Assembly (NCBI RefSeq): GCF_014170305.1
Contig: NZ_LZZT01000016.1
Coordinates: 1-41,449, forward strand
DNA: 41,449 nucleotides
Direction: 5' to 3'
DNA from: Achromobacter sp. UMC71
GTDB lineage: Bacteria > Pseudomonadota > Gammaproteobacteria > Burkholderiales > Burkholderiaceae_B
Part shown: positions 18,361 through 25,933 of the stretch, piece by piece
Layout: every line of letters begins with the position of its first letter
How positions within the stretch are numbered: the first letter of the stretch is position 1
The notes under the pieces: model-generated
Database searches by the model: none
What the model was told of the DNA's origin: nothing
The model's input: only the letters and a program-made list of their open reading frames with translations
Made by a program: the position numbers and the translations under genes

Positions 18361-19596
18361 TCATCGCGGGCAGCCCTGCCCCGTCCGCGCGGCGGGCAAC
18401 GGCGTATCGCCGCTGGTATTGCCCGCGTGCTTGCGGATCTTGTCCGCCAGTTCCGCCGAGGGCTTCTCGTATCCGTAGCAATAAGGCGGCGTCGGCGCGG
18501 CTTCCGGGCGGTAGTCCTGCAACACGGGTTTCGCGTCCCCCAGGTAGAGGTTGTCTTTCAGGCGCAGGAACGCCTTGAAGTCGCGCGTATAGCCGTGCTC
18601 GGCCTTCAACTCCTGGTAGGCGCCCTCGTCGGACGCGCCGTTGTCCAGTGCGCTGCGCTTGGCGGCCGTGGGAATGTAGCGGCAGTAATTCACCTTCACG
18701 CCTTCCACCGTGGGAAAGAATTCCGGTTCCACGCATTGGCGCGCCGCGTCGTTGTTGAAGATGTTGCCTTCGACCAGCGCCTTGGCCTCCAGGCTGAAAC
18801 TCATGCCATAGAAATCCCAGTTCTCCAGCAGGTTGTTGAAGAGATGAAACGTGCCGAACTGCCCTCGAGGATTGCGCTGCACGGTGTTGAAGAAATAATT
18901 GTGGTGCAGCGTCACCCGCGCAATCGAATCACGCTCGTAGTTCGCGAACAGGTTCTTCGAGGTGATGTTGTTCAGCAGCATGACCTTGTTCGAGTTGTGG
19001 AACTTCGTCCACGAGATCGTGACGTCCGTGGAACCGTTCTTCACGTTGAGCAGCCGGTCGGACATGCGCGACAGATCCATATGGTCCACCCACACGTCGC
19101 GGCTGCCGTTGGCGATGTTCACGGCCTGCGTCAGCCGGTTCAGGCGGCCATCGATGGTGAGGTGCGTCAGGATGACGTTCTTGCTGCCGTACACGCCCAG
19201 CCCGTCGTCGATCAGGGCCACATGCTTGCCCCGGCCGTCAATCGTTGTGTTCGACGGCACCCGCAACTGCGAGTCCAGCACGATCGTCATGTCGGAGGCG
19301 AAGCGTATCCAGGTGGGCCCCTTCTTGGCCTGCGCCAGCGCGGCGCGCAGCGTGCCGGGCCCGCTGTCCTGGTCGGACGTGACCTCGATGAAGCGGCCGC
19401 CCAGCCCGCCCGTGGCCTGGGCCCCATAGCCTTCGCGCTGCTGCAAGAGCGCCGAAACGAAAGCGCAACGCTCGTCCGGGCTGGCGCAGGACTCACTGGC
19501 GGCGGCCGTGCCGCCCGCCAGCACGCCCAGGGCCGGCAGCCAGGGCAGCGCGCGCAGCAGCCTGCGATAGGCCGGCCGATTCGATAGGGATTTCAT
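18361..19596 (-). CDS. vexL: VexL-type Vi antigen lyase (pectate lyase fold)
   Basis: This is a predicted periplasmic polysaccharide lyase of 411 residues. It has an N-terminal signal (RRLLRALPWLPALGVLAGG, cleaved near residue 33) and a parallel beta-helix related to PL1 pectate lyases. Core motifs are GGLGGRFIEVTS, NTTIDGRG, DVWVDHMDLSRMSD, VTISWTKF and VTLHHNYFFNTVQRNPRG. Arg241 and Pro243 match the catalytic RxP of pectate lyases, but the second Arg of RxPxxR is Gln246. The Asp of the usual DGLLD is Asn (RLLNV), which fits lost calcium binding. VexL of Burkholderiales Vi loci has been described as a metal-independent endolyase acting on O-acetylated Vi antigen. AAGGAG precedes the ATG and overlaps the vexE stop. 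It is the last gene of the capsule operon. Confidence 0.88.
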   Translation of the reverse strand: MKSLSNRPAYRRLLRALPWLPALGVLAGGTAAASESCASPDERCAFVSALLQQREGYGAQATGGLGGRFIEVTSDQDSGPGTLRAALAQAKKGPTWIRFASDMTIVLDSQLRVPSNTTIDGRGKHVALIDDGLGVYGSKNVILTHLTIDGRLNRLTQAVNIANGSRDVWVDHMDLSRMSDRLLNVKNGSTDVTISWTKFHNSNKVMLLNNITSKNLFANYERDSIARVTLHHNYFFNTVQRNPRGQFGTFHLFNNLLENWDFYGMSFSLEAKALVEGNIFNNDAARQCVEPEFFPTVEGVKVNYCRYIPTAAKRSALDNGASDEGAYQELKAEHGYTRDFKAFLRLKDNLYLGDAKPVLQDYRPEAAPTPPYCYGYEKPSAELADKIRKHAGNTSGDTPLPAARTGQGCPR

Positions 19597-19609
19597 GGGG
19601 ATTCACTCC

Positions 19610-21517
19610 TTAACGCTGCGCGGACCTGTCCGCGGACTGCACGTGGCGCCAGATGCCGCCACTCAGGCGCAGGTTCTCCGGCGGACCGGCTACATGCGCC
19701 TTCAGGTGCTTGAAATACGCCTCTTGCCAACGTCGCGCATAGGCATCGGCGCTCTCGCCGGGTTCCACCGCGGGCAGCATTTCCAGCGTATATGCCACCT
19801 GGCCGTTTTCCCAACGCGGCGTGTAGAACACCGAAGGCACACCCTGGCGATGGGCCAGGTGGGCCGCGAAACTGGAATAGGTCACCGCCTGCCCTTCGAA
19901 GTCGGTGCGCGGGGCGGCGGGGTTGGCCGCGCCATCCACGGCCAGGCACAGCACCTGGCCCGCGCCCAACGCGCGCATGCAGGCCTTGGCGACCTGCGCT
20001 TCGGTCTGATCGGCGGTGGAAATCAGCGCCGCGGCATAGCTGCTCTGGGCGATGCTGGGCGCCGTCGCCAGCCAGCGGGACGGGATGCCCAGCAGCTCCA
20101 GCGCCATCAAGCCCGCATACATCGGCCCCACGTGCGCCGTGGCGACCACCACGCCCCGGCCCGATGCCAGCAGCGGCGCGAAGAAGCGCTCGCCGGTGTC
20201 CAGCTCGCCCAGCACCTGCATGGCTTCCTCGACGCTATCTTCGCGGCATTCGAGCCAATCGAACAGCAGGTGGTCCACCAGGTGGCCCCAACGCGCGCGC
20301 CGTTCCCATTGCACACGGTCTGCCGCGGCGTCGCCGCGCAGCGACCAGGCCCAGTCCAGGCGGGCCTGCGGGATCGGCGCGGTATCCAGCTTTTGCTCAA
20401 GCTGATCCAGCGCTTGCTGGAAGGTCGAAGGCAGCGCCTGGCCGCGTTGCGCGACATAGCGCTCGAACAGGGTTTCGGCCTCCTGCTTGCGGCCCGCCTG
20501 CGACAGCGCGCCAATGGCGGCGCGCTGCCAGAGCCGCTTGTCGGGCGATTTCTCGACCAGATGCAGCAGCTGATCGGCAGCCTCGCCGTATTGCAGCGTG
20601 TAGCGCAGCGCGCGCGCATACAGGGCGCGGGTCTGTTCCAGGTCGGGCGCCAGCTCCATGGCCTGCCGCAGCGGCGCCACCGCTTCCTTGTAGCGGCCGG
20701 CGCGCAGCAGGGTTTCGCCATGCAGCGTCAACAGCCGGACGTCGGCAGGCGCCGCGGCCAAGCCCGCCTCGAAGTGCGCCAGGGCATGCACCTTGCGGTC
20801 GTCTTCGGTGGCGCGCCGCAAATGCGCCAGCCCCAGCGATGCGCGCAGCGCCGGGGCATCGTGTCCCGCCGCCAGCGCGGCACTGCCCAGCAGGATCGCC
20901 GCCTCGACCCGGTCGTCGTCCAGCAGGACGCGCACGGCCACCGTCGCCACGCGCGCGTTCGGCAAGTCCTCGGCCTGCAGGGCCATGGCAATGGCGGCCG
21001 CCTCGGCCGCGTCGCCGTTGCGCGAATAGGCCAGCATCCACCAGTGCGCGTCGCCGGGGCCGACGAGCGCCAGCGCATGAGTCTGGCGCGCGATCTCGGC
21101 GGCCTGCGGAATGCGTCCGGCCTGCACGCGCAGCTGTATGCGCGCGGCCTGCAGCGCCCCGGCATCGGGCGAGATAGCGGCGGCGGCATCCGCCTGGGCG
21201 ATGGCGCGGTCCCACTGTTCAGTGCGGCCCAACAGGCTGGCAAGCAGCCGGCGGTCGTCGGTGCGCGCGGGATAGGCCTCGACCAGCCGCTCCAGCGCGG
21301 CGATCGCCCGTTCCAGCCGGCCCGCCCGCACCAGCGGCGACACCAGCAGGCGGCGCGCATCGCGCCAGCCCTCTTCTACCCGCGCCAGCGCCGGCCCGAA
21401 CGCGGCCAGCGCCGACGACGGATCGTCCGCTTCCAGGATCTGCTGGATGACCGCGCGCAGGCGGGAGGTGGCATCATCCGCGGCGGCCGCGGGTCGTTCC
21501 AACGTCGTATCAACCAT
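19610..21517 (-). CDS. vexE: VexE-like capsule lipid-anchor acyltransferase candidate with TPR domain
   Basis: The 635-residue protein sits where vexE stands in Vi loci and has a similar length (S. Typhi VexE about 658). Residues 1-360 are alanine-rich helical repeats of TPR type (for example AGRLERAIAALERLVEAYP, RAGRYKEAVAPLRQAMELAP). Residues 400-630 resemble the LpxL/HtrB acyltransferase region, with GRGVVVATAHVGPMYAG and LCLAVDGAANP. VexE in S. Typhi is implicated in adding the lipid anchor to the reducing end of Vi. In LpxL-type enzymes the catalytic motif is HX4D/E; here His462 is followed at that place by Tyr467, so the match is incomplete. The start overlaps vexD by 8 bases and the stop is 13 bases before vexL. 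Confidence 0.75.
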   Translation of the reverse strand: MVDTTLERPAAAADDATSRLRAVIQQILEADDPSSALAAFGPALARVEEGWRDARRLLVSPLVRAGRLERAIAALERLVEAYPARTDDRRLLASLLGRTEQWDRAIAQADAAAAISPDAGALQAARIQLRVQAGRIPQAAEIARQTHALALVGPGDAHWWMLAYSRNGDAAEAAAIAMALQAEDLPNARVATVAVRVLLDDDRVEAAILLGSAALAAGHDAPALRASLGLAHLRRATEDDRKVHALAHFEAGLAAAPADVRLLTLHGETLLRAGRYKEAVAPLRQAMELAPDLEQTRALYARALRYTLQYGEAADQLLHLVEKSPDKRLWQRAAIGALSQAGRKQEAETLFERYVAQRGQALPSTFQQALDQLEQKLDTAPIPQARLDWAWSLRGDAAADRVQWERRARWGHLVDHLLFDWLECREDSVEEAMQVLGELDTGERFFAPLLASGRGVVVATAHVGPMYAGLMALELLGIPSRWLATAPSIAQSSYAAALISTADQTEAQVAKACMRALGAGQVLCLAVDGAANPAAPRTDFEGQAVTYSSFAAHLAHRQGVPSVFYTPRWENGQVAYTLEMLPAVEPGESADAYARRWQEAYFKHLKAHVAGPPENLRLSGGIWRHVQSADRSAQR

Positions 21518-22799
21518 GGCGCAATCCTCGTAGCAGGGCCATCGCCGCGCGCAGGACGAACATGAGCACGAAACCCAGCGCCAGCGCCTGCAACAGCAAC
21601 ACGGACGTGCGCGGGCTGCTCGGCCGGTCGGTGGATACCGGCTGCGCGATGATGGACAGATAGCGTTGCAGGCGCAGGGCGTCCGTCACGGCCTGCTGGT
21701 ACGACTGCTGCGCCAGCGTCAGGTTCGAATCGGCGAAGGCCTGGGTATTGCGCAGCGCTTCGTACGATTTCAGCTGCGTCGCTTCCGTGTTGCCCTCGCC
21801 GCTCAAGCGCTGGCGCAAGGTGGCGAGCCGCTTCTTCAGGGCCACGACCTGCATTTCGGCCGGCTTGAGCATGAAGTGGTCTTTGTTGTTCAGCGCGCGG
21901 ATCTTGTCCAGGTTGACCTGGGCGCTGCTCAGTTCCCCTTCGAGCTGGCTGGACAGGTTCAGCAGCATGGCCACCGTGGCCGTCGGGTCGATGTTGCCGT
22001 GCGTGACGCGCCATGCCGTCAGCGCTTCGCGCGCGCCCAGCGCCTTCTGTTCGGCCTGCCTGACCGACTCCTCGCTGACCTTCAGCTTATCGGCCACGCC
22101 CTTTTCGTTCATGGAGCTGACGAACTCTTCCGCCAGGCCGATCAGGGCCTTGGACAGGGTTTCGGCGTCTTCCGGCGAATAGGCGCGCACGCGCAGCACG
22201 TCGATCTGCTCCAGCGCATTGAAGGAAACCTGCACAGACGCCTGGTAGGCGCGATAGAGATCGTCCTCGCTCGAGTTCTCGGACAGGTGGTTAGCGGGGT
22301 CCATGCCCGCATTCAGCAGGTAATGGCGCAGACCGACCTTCTTGTCCAGCTGCCGCATGCAGTCGCGCGACTTGAGGAAATCGCTGACCGCCCAGCCGTC
22401 GACGAAGCCGCCGAGCATGCCGCCCGAATTGCCCGTGGTGAGCAGGCTGGCCGCCATGCCGCCGCCGCCCTGCTGGCCGGACCCCGACTGCACGAAGAAG
22501 CGCGATTCCGCCTCGTAGCGCGGCGTCGCGATGCAGAGCGCGTAGACCAGCGCCAGGGCCACCGGGGCAACGACGATGAAGGCATTGATCCAGCGGCGCC
22601 GGCGGCGCTCGTCCAGCGCGGCCTGCCGTTCGCGCCGCCGGCGTTCGATCTCGGACCCGCTCTCAGAAGCCGAGCTGTCCCTCATCGAAGCCGCCGAGGA
22701 CGTCGTCGCCTGTTCCTGAATCGCTTCTTGATCGTCGCGGAGGGAACTTCTGGATGCACTGGTCGAGGTCGTCTTCGATGCGGAGTGCGCTTCGTTCAT
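21510..22799 (-). CDS. vexD: Capsule export polysaccharide co-polymerase VexD (KpsE-like)
   Basis: This inner-membrane protein spans the periplasm and links the ABC transporter to the outer-membrane channel VexA (PCP-3, KpsE family). The 429 residues comprise a Ser/Thr-rich N-terminal tail (1-50), a strongly basic ERRRRERQAALDERRRRRW, a membrane segment near residues 70-90 ending IATPRYEAESRFFV, a long periplasmic coiled-coil region, and a second membrane segment near the C-terminus (VLLLQALALGFVLMFVL). S. Typhi VexD is about 434 residues. AAGGG stands about 9 bases before this ATG. The start makes a 137-base overlap with vexC. A start at residue 39 would shorten the overlap but has no ribosome site. 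Confidence 0.85.
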   Translation of the reverse strand: MNEAHSASKTTSTSASRSSLRDDQEAIQEQATTSSAASMRDSSASESGSEIERRRRERQAALDERRRRRWINAFIVVAPVALALVYALCIATPRYEAESRFFVQSGSGQQGGGGMAASLLTTGNSGGMLGGFVDGWAVSDFLKSRDCMRQLDKKVGLRHYLLNAGMDPANHLSENSSEDDLYRAYQASVQVSFNALEQIDVLRVRAYSPEDAETLSKALIGLAEEFVSSMNEKGVADKLKVSEESVRQAEQKALGAREALTAWRVTHGNIDPTATVAMLLNLSSQLEGELSSAQVNLDKIRALNNKDHFMLKPAEMQVVALKKRLATLRQRLSGEGNTEATQLKSYEALRNTQAFADSNLTLAQQSYQQAVTDALRLQRYLSIIAQPVSTDRPSSPRTSVLLLQALALGFVLMFVLRAAMALLRGLRHG

Positions 22800-23376
22800 A
22801 AATCAGGCCCTTGAGGCAATAGTCCGCCAACTGATTCTGGCGGTAACTGGAAAGAATGAGCGTCCTGCCGACCAGACGCTCTTCGAAGAGCGCCAGCCAG
22901 AGACGGGTGAAACGGCAGGGTTCGAAGGGAATGGCACCCTCGATCACGTAGACGTCGAACGCCGGCGCCAGGGCCAGCGCGAACGAAAACTCCTGCCGCG
23001 CAAACAGCGGCCAATGTTCCATCGGCCGGGCCAGGACCTTGGGATCGCTGATCAGGTCCGCCACCAGTTCGTACGTGGCGTCGGCGTCGATCTCGTACAA
23101 CTGGCTGACCAGCTCGATCATGCTCACGCCGCTGGCTTTGCCGCGGATGAAGCCCTGCCGGCCGATCGCCCAGGACACATTGCCCTCGTGGTGGACAAAC
23201 CCCTGGCGCGGCGGGCGCAAGCCGCACAGCAGATCGATGATCTGCCGATGCAGCTCCGGCGCGGGCGACAACAAGGCATAGCGGCCGACGGGAATGTCGA
23301 GATGCGCTTGGGACAGCAGCGCCTGCCGGCTGCCGAAGGCCGTGGGATCGTCCGTTACACCATTGAGATGGATCAT
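22663..23376 (-). CDS. vexC: VexC-like ABC subunit with degenerate ATPase motifs
   Basis: The 237-residue protein aligns by eye along its whole length with KpsT/VexC, the ATPase of ABC capsule exporters, and occupies that place in the operon. The catalytic motifs are gone. Where Walker A GRNGAGKST should be it reads SPAPELHRQ (residues 37-45), followed by the preserved LLCGLRPPRQG. The signature SSGMRARL is LFARQEFSF (124-132), Walker B YLIDE is YVIEG (143-147), and the switch His of LVSH is Ser177 in LILSS. The frame is open, has a good ribosome site (GAGGA, 7 bases) and overlaps vexD. I infer a non-hydrolysing subunit. About 35 residues beyond the usual C-terminus are read in the overlap. 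If the locus is active, ATPase activity must come from elsewhere. Confidence 0.75.
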   Translation of the reverse strand: MIHLNGVTDDPTAFGSRQALLSQAHLDIPVGRYALLSPAPELHRQIIDLLCGLRPPRQGFVHHEGNVSWAIGRQGFIRGKASGVSMIELVSQLYEIDADATYELVADLISDPKVLARPMEHWPLFARQEFSFALALAPAFDVYVIEGAIPFEPCRFTRLWLALFEERLVGRTLILSSYRQNQLADYCLKGLIYERSALRIEDDLDQCIQKFPPRRSRSDSGTGDDVLGGFDEGQLGF

Positions 23377-23385
23377 CGTCGTTCC

Positions 23386-24726
23386 TCACATGGGCTGGAT
23401 GTTGGGACGGGCCAGCCGCTCTGCCGCCAGCGCAACCGCCATCAGGAAAACCAGGCTGGTCAGGAAGTAACCCAGGCTGGCATCCGTCGACGTATAGGCG
23501 TCGAAATAGGCGGAGCGCAGCAACTGCATGCCATGCGAGAACGGCAGCCACAGCATCCAGGGCCGCAGATTCTCGGGCAGTTGTTCCGAGACAAAAAAGA
23601 CGCCCGAGAAAATCTGCAGGAAGCGCTCGATCACCGGCGCCAGCCGCAGGAAGAAGTGCCAGAACGTCGCGATCGCGCCGAACAGCAGTCCCATCGCGGC
23701 GGCGCAGCACGCCATCAGCGCCACGTACAGCATGAAGCCCGGCCAGCTCTTGGGCAGCGTGATGAGATCGAGCGCATGGCCGGCGCTGATCAGCACCACG
23801 AACACCACCAGGTACACCGACACATACAGCAGCGCCTGCACCAGCGCGCACATCAAGGGCGATACACCCTGGAAATTCAACAGGCCGCGCGCCGAGACGT
23901 AGGCCGTGCTGCTGCGGAAGATGATCTGGCGGAACATGATCCAGGTCGTCGCGCCCAACAGCGAGAAGGTCTGCACGTCCATCCCCAGGATGTAGTGCGT
24001 GCCCATCAAGATGTACAGCGACGAAATCAACGTCAGCAGCACCACCGGCCCCACCAGCGCCCATAGCAGCGCGATCCGGCTTTCGCCATGCATCACGTTC
24101 AACTGGTAGACGAACAGCGCCAGCAGCGTGCGCCCGCCCGGCCAGCCGCGGCCGGCGACGCGCGGGTGATGCCCGGCGTGCAGGCCTCGCAAGCGATCCT
24201 GCAGGATCGCCAGGTCGCCAGCCTCGCCCGGCGGCAGTTCCATTTCCAGCGGAACATCGTCGCGCGAGGCCTGGCGCCGCGCATCGCGCGCCTCGTCCTG
24301 CTTGCGCCGCTGCTCGCGCCGCGCGTGCGCCTCGGCCAGGCGCTGGTCTTCCGCCACCAGCCGGGCAGGCATGTAACCGGGCGCGAACACCTCGATGCCC
24401 GCGCGGATGTCCTGCTCCAGCAGGCGCACGATGATGCGCAGGCGCCGCCGGGAAAAATCCGCCAGCGCCTCGTCCACCTTGCCGCGCTCGATCTCCGCTT
24501 CCAGTTCGGCCTGCACGGCCTCGTAGACCGCCCGCCGGGCGGCCACGGAATCATGCGGCTCGCCCTGCAGGCGCGCCAGCAAGGGCTTGAACAGGACGGC
24601 CGGCTCGGCCTTGGCCTCGAACAGCTTGGCGGGGTCCAGGCGCCAGGCGTCGACACCTGATCCCACCGCGTAGCTGCTGTCTTTCTTGCGCGCGCGCCAA
24701 CCCTTGATCCGATCCTCGTTACTCAT
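23386..24726 (-). CDS. vexB: VexB-like capsule ABC permease with long N-terminal extension
   Basis: This is the inner-membrane permease of the capsule exporter (KpsM/ABC-2 family). Only residues about 198-446 match the usual 250-260-residue permease, beginning LFVYQLNVMHGESRIALLW, with six hydrophobic segments and the KpsM-like FFVSEQLPENLRPWMLWLPF near residue 390. Residues 1-197 are a hydrophilic, highly charged extension with two likely helical parts: RRAVYEAVQAELEAEIERG to RRRLRIIVRLLEQDIRAG (64-110), and a coiled-coil-prone RRKQDEARDARRQASRDD (140-157). The extension is not part of S. Typhi VexB (about 264 residues). I start at the ATG at 24726; a GTG two codons earlier is the alternative. 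The stop codon forms part of the vexC ribosome site. Confidence 0.82.
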   Translation of the reverse strand: MSNEDRIKGWRARKKDSSYAVGSGVDAWRLDPAKLFEAKAEPAVLFKPLLARLQGEPHDSVAARRAVYEAVQAELEAEIERGKVDEALADFSRRRLRIIVRLLEQDIRAGIEVFAPGYMPARLVAEDQRLAEAHARREQRRKQDEARDARRQASRDDVPLEMELPPGEAGDLAILQDRLRGLHAGHHPRVAGRGWPGGRTLLALFVYQLNVMHGESRIALLWALVGPVVLLTLISSLYILMGTHYILGMDVQTFSLLGATTWIMFRQIIFRSSTAYVSARGLLNFQGVSPLMCALVQALLYVSVYLVVFVVLISAGHALDLITLPKSWPGFMLYVALMACCAAAMGLLFGAIATFWHFFLRLAPVIERFLQIFSGVFFVSEQLPENLRPWMLWLPFSHGMQLLRSAYFDAYTSTDASLGYFLTSLVFLMAVALAAERLARPNIQPM

Positions 24727-24733
24727 CGACACG

Positions 24734-25891
24734 CTACTGGCTGACGCCGCTCGAGGAGCCGCCGGAGTTCGAATCGATGGCTCGCGTGGCGCTGAAGCCG
24801 GCGCTCATGGTCACGCGGAACGCGGACAGCACCTTCTGCACCTGCGTGAACGGCGCATCCGAGATATAGATCGCCTGCCCCTCCCGCACAGTGAATTCGC
24901 GCGCCAACGCCACCTGCTCCGGGCGCGTGAGATCGAACTGGTACACCACTGGCAGCAGGTCGGGCTTGCCGTCCACCCCCGCCTGCGCGGGCGTGAACAG
25001 GAAGACCGAGCGCGGGTCCGCCGTCTGGTCATCCAGGCCCTTGGAATCGGCCAACGCGTCCAGCACGCTGTAATTGCGCTTGCTGATGGCCACGCGGCCC
25101 TGGTTGCCCGCCGCGCCCAGCACCGTCAGGAACTCGCGCGATTCGTATGCGGTAATAACGTCGCCCGAACGCAGCAGGATGTCGTTGTTCTGGTTGCGGT
25201 AGATGTCCGACAGGCGCACCGAGGCCACCTGGTTGTCGCGCCGCAGGCTGACGACGAGCTGCTCGGGATTGGTCTGCACCGGCGCGGCCTGCGCCAGCGC
25301 GCTGCTCAGCCGCTGGGCGGTCTGCGTGATGGGATACATGCCCGGCTTGGTCAGGTTGCCCTGCACCGTCACCATCTGCCCGCGGGCGTCGGCCGCGCGC
25401 GTCACGCTGACGTCGGCCCCGGCCACCAGCCGGCTCAGGCGCGCCACGATGGCGTCATGCAGCTGGCCCAGCGTCTTGCCGCCGGCCTGGAACTTGCCCA
25501 GGATGGGAAACGACACATTGCCGTTGCGGTCCAGTTCCTGGTTGCCCAGGTCGCTCACGCCGGACGGATCCGCCGCGAACACGCCCAGTCCGCCGCGTTC
25601 CCAGACCTTGACGTTGATGCCGTCGCCCGGCACCAGGCTGTCGAAACCGGCCTCGGTGAGATCGCGGTAGCGCACGGGAAAATCGGAGACCTCCGGAACC
25701 CGGCTCTCGCGCGCAAGCTCGCGCGAGGCAGGCATCACGATGACGTCCTTGGCGTCATGCGCGCCGGTCATCTCGGCCAGCATGGGCCCGGAACGCGGCA
25801 ATTGGCAGCCGCTCAGTGTCAGCACGGTAATCAGCAGCAAGGCCGGCGCCGCAAAGCGGCGCGGGCCCGCGGCCGGGACGTTCATTTGCAT
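24734..25891 (-). CDS. vexA: Capsule outer-membrane export lipoprotein VexA (Wza/KpsD family)
   Basis: This outer-membrane polysaccharide export (OPX) channel protein has 385 residues. A lipoprotein signal ends in LTLSGC, with the lipidated Cys at 29. The polysaccharide-export domain starts near residue 85 (LVPGDGINVKVWERGGLGVF, then LDRNGNVSFPILGKFQAGGK). Two SLBB-like parts follow: VTVQGNLTKPGMYPI and FLTVLGAAGNQGRVAI. It receives polymer from VexD and the transporter and forms the exit pore. AAGGA stands before tandem ATG codons (25891 and 25885), and either could be used. It is 42 bases after tviE and nearly touches vexB. Confidence 0.92.
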   Translation of the reverse strand: MQMNVPAAGPRRFAAPALLLITVLTLSGCQLPRSGPMLAEMTGAHDAKDVIVMPASRELARESRVPEVSDFPVRYRDLTEAGFDSLVPGDGINVKVWERGGLGVFAADPSGVSDLGNQELDRNGNVSFPILGKFQAGGKTLGQLHDAIVARLSRLVAGADVSVTRAADARGQMVTVQGNLTKPGMYPITQTAQRLSSALAQAAPVQTNPEQLVVSLRRDNQVASVRLSDIYRNQNNDILLRSGDVITAYESREFLTVLGAAGNQGRVAISKRNYSVLDALADSKGLDDQTADPRSVFLFTPAQAGVDGKPDLLPVVYQFDLTRPEQVALAREFTVREGQAIYISDAPFTQVQKVLSAFRVTMSAGFSATRAIDSNSGGSSSGVSQ

Positions 25892-25933
25892 AACTTCCTT
25901 TTTTTCAGAACAAGGATCAGCCGCAAGGGCCGT

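Noticed and set aside
18361..19596. Tat signal on VexL (RRLLR)
   Set aside because: The residues after the Arg pair do not fit the Tat consensus, and the stretch reads as an ordinary Sec signal with a long basic start.
19595..21565. 656-residue plus-strand frame opposite vexE
   Set aside because: It is a shadow of vexE in GC-rich DNA with composition typical of antisense frames, and has no ribosome site or family match.
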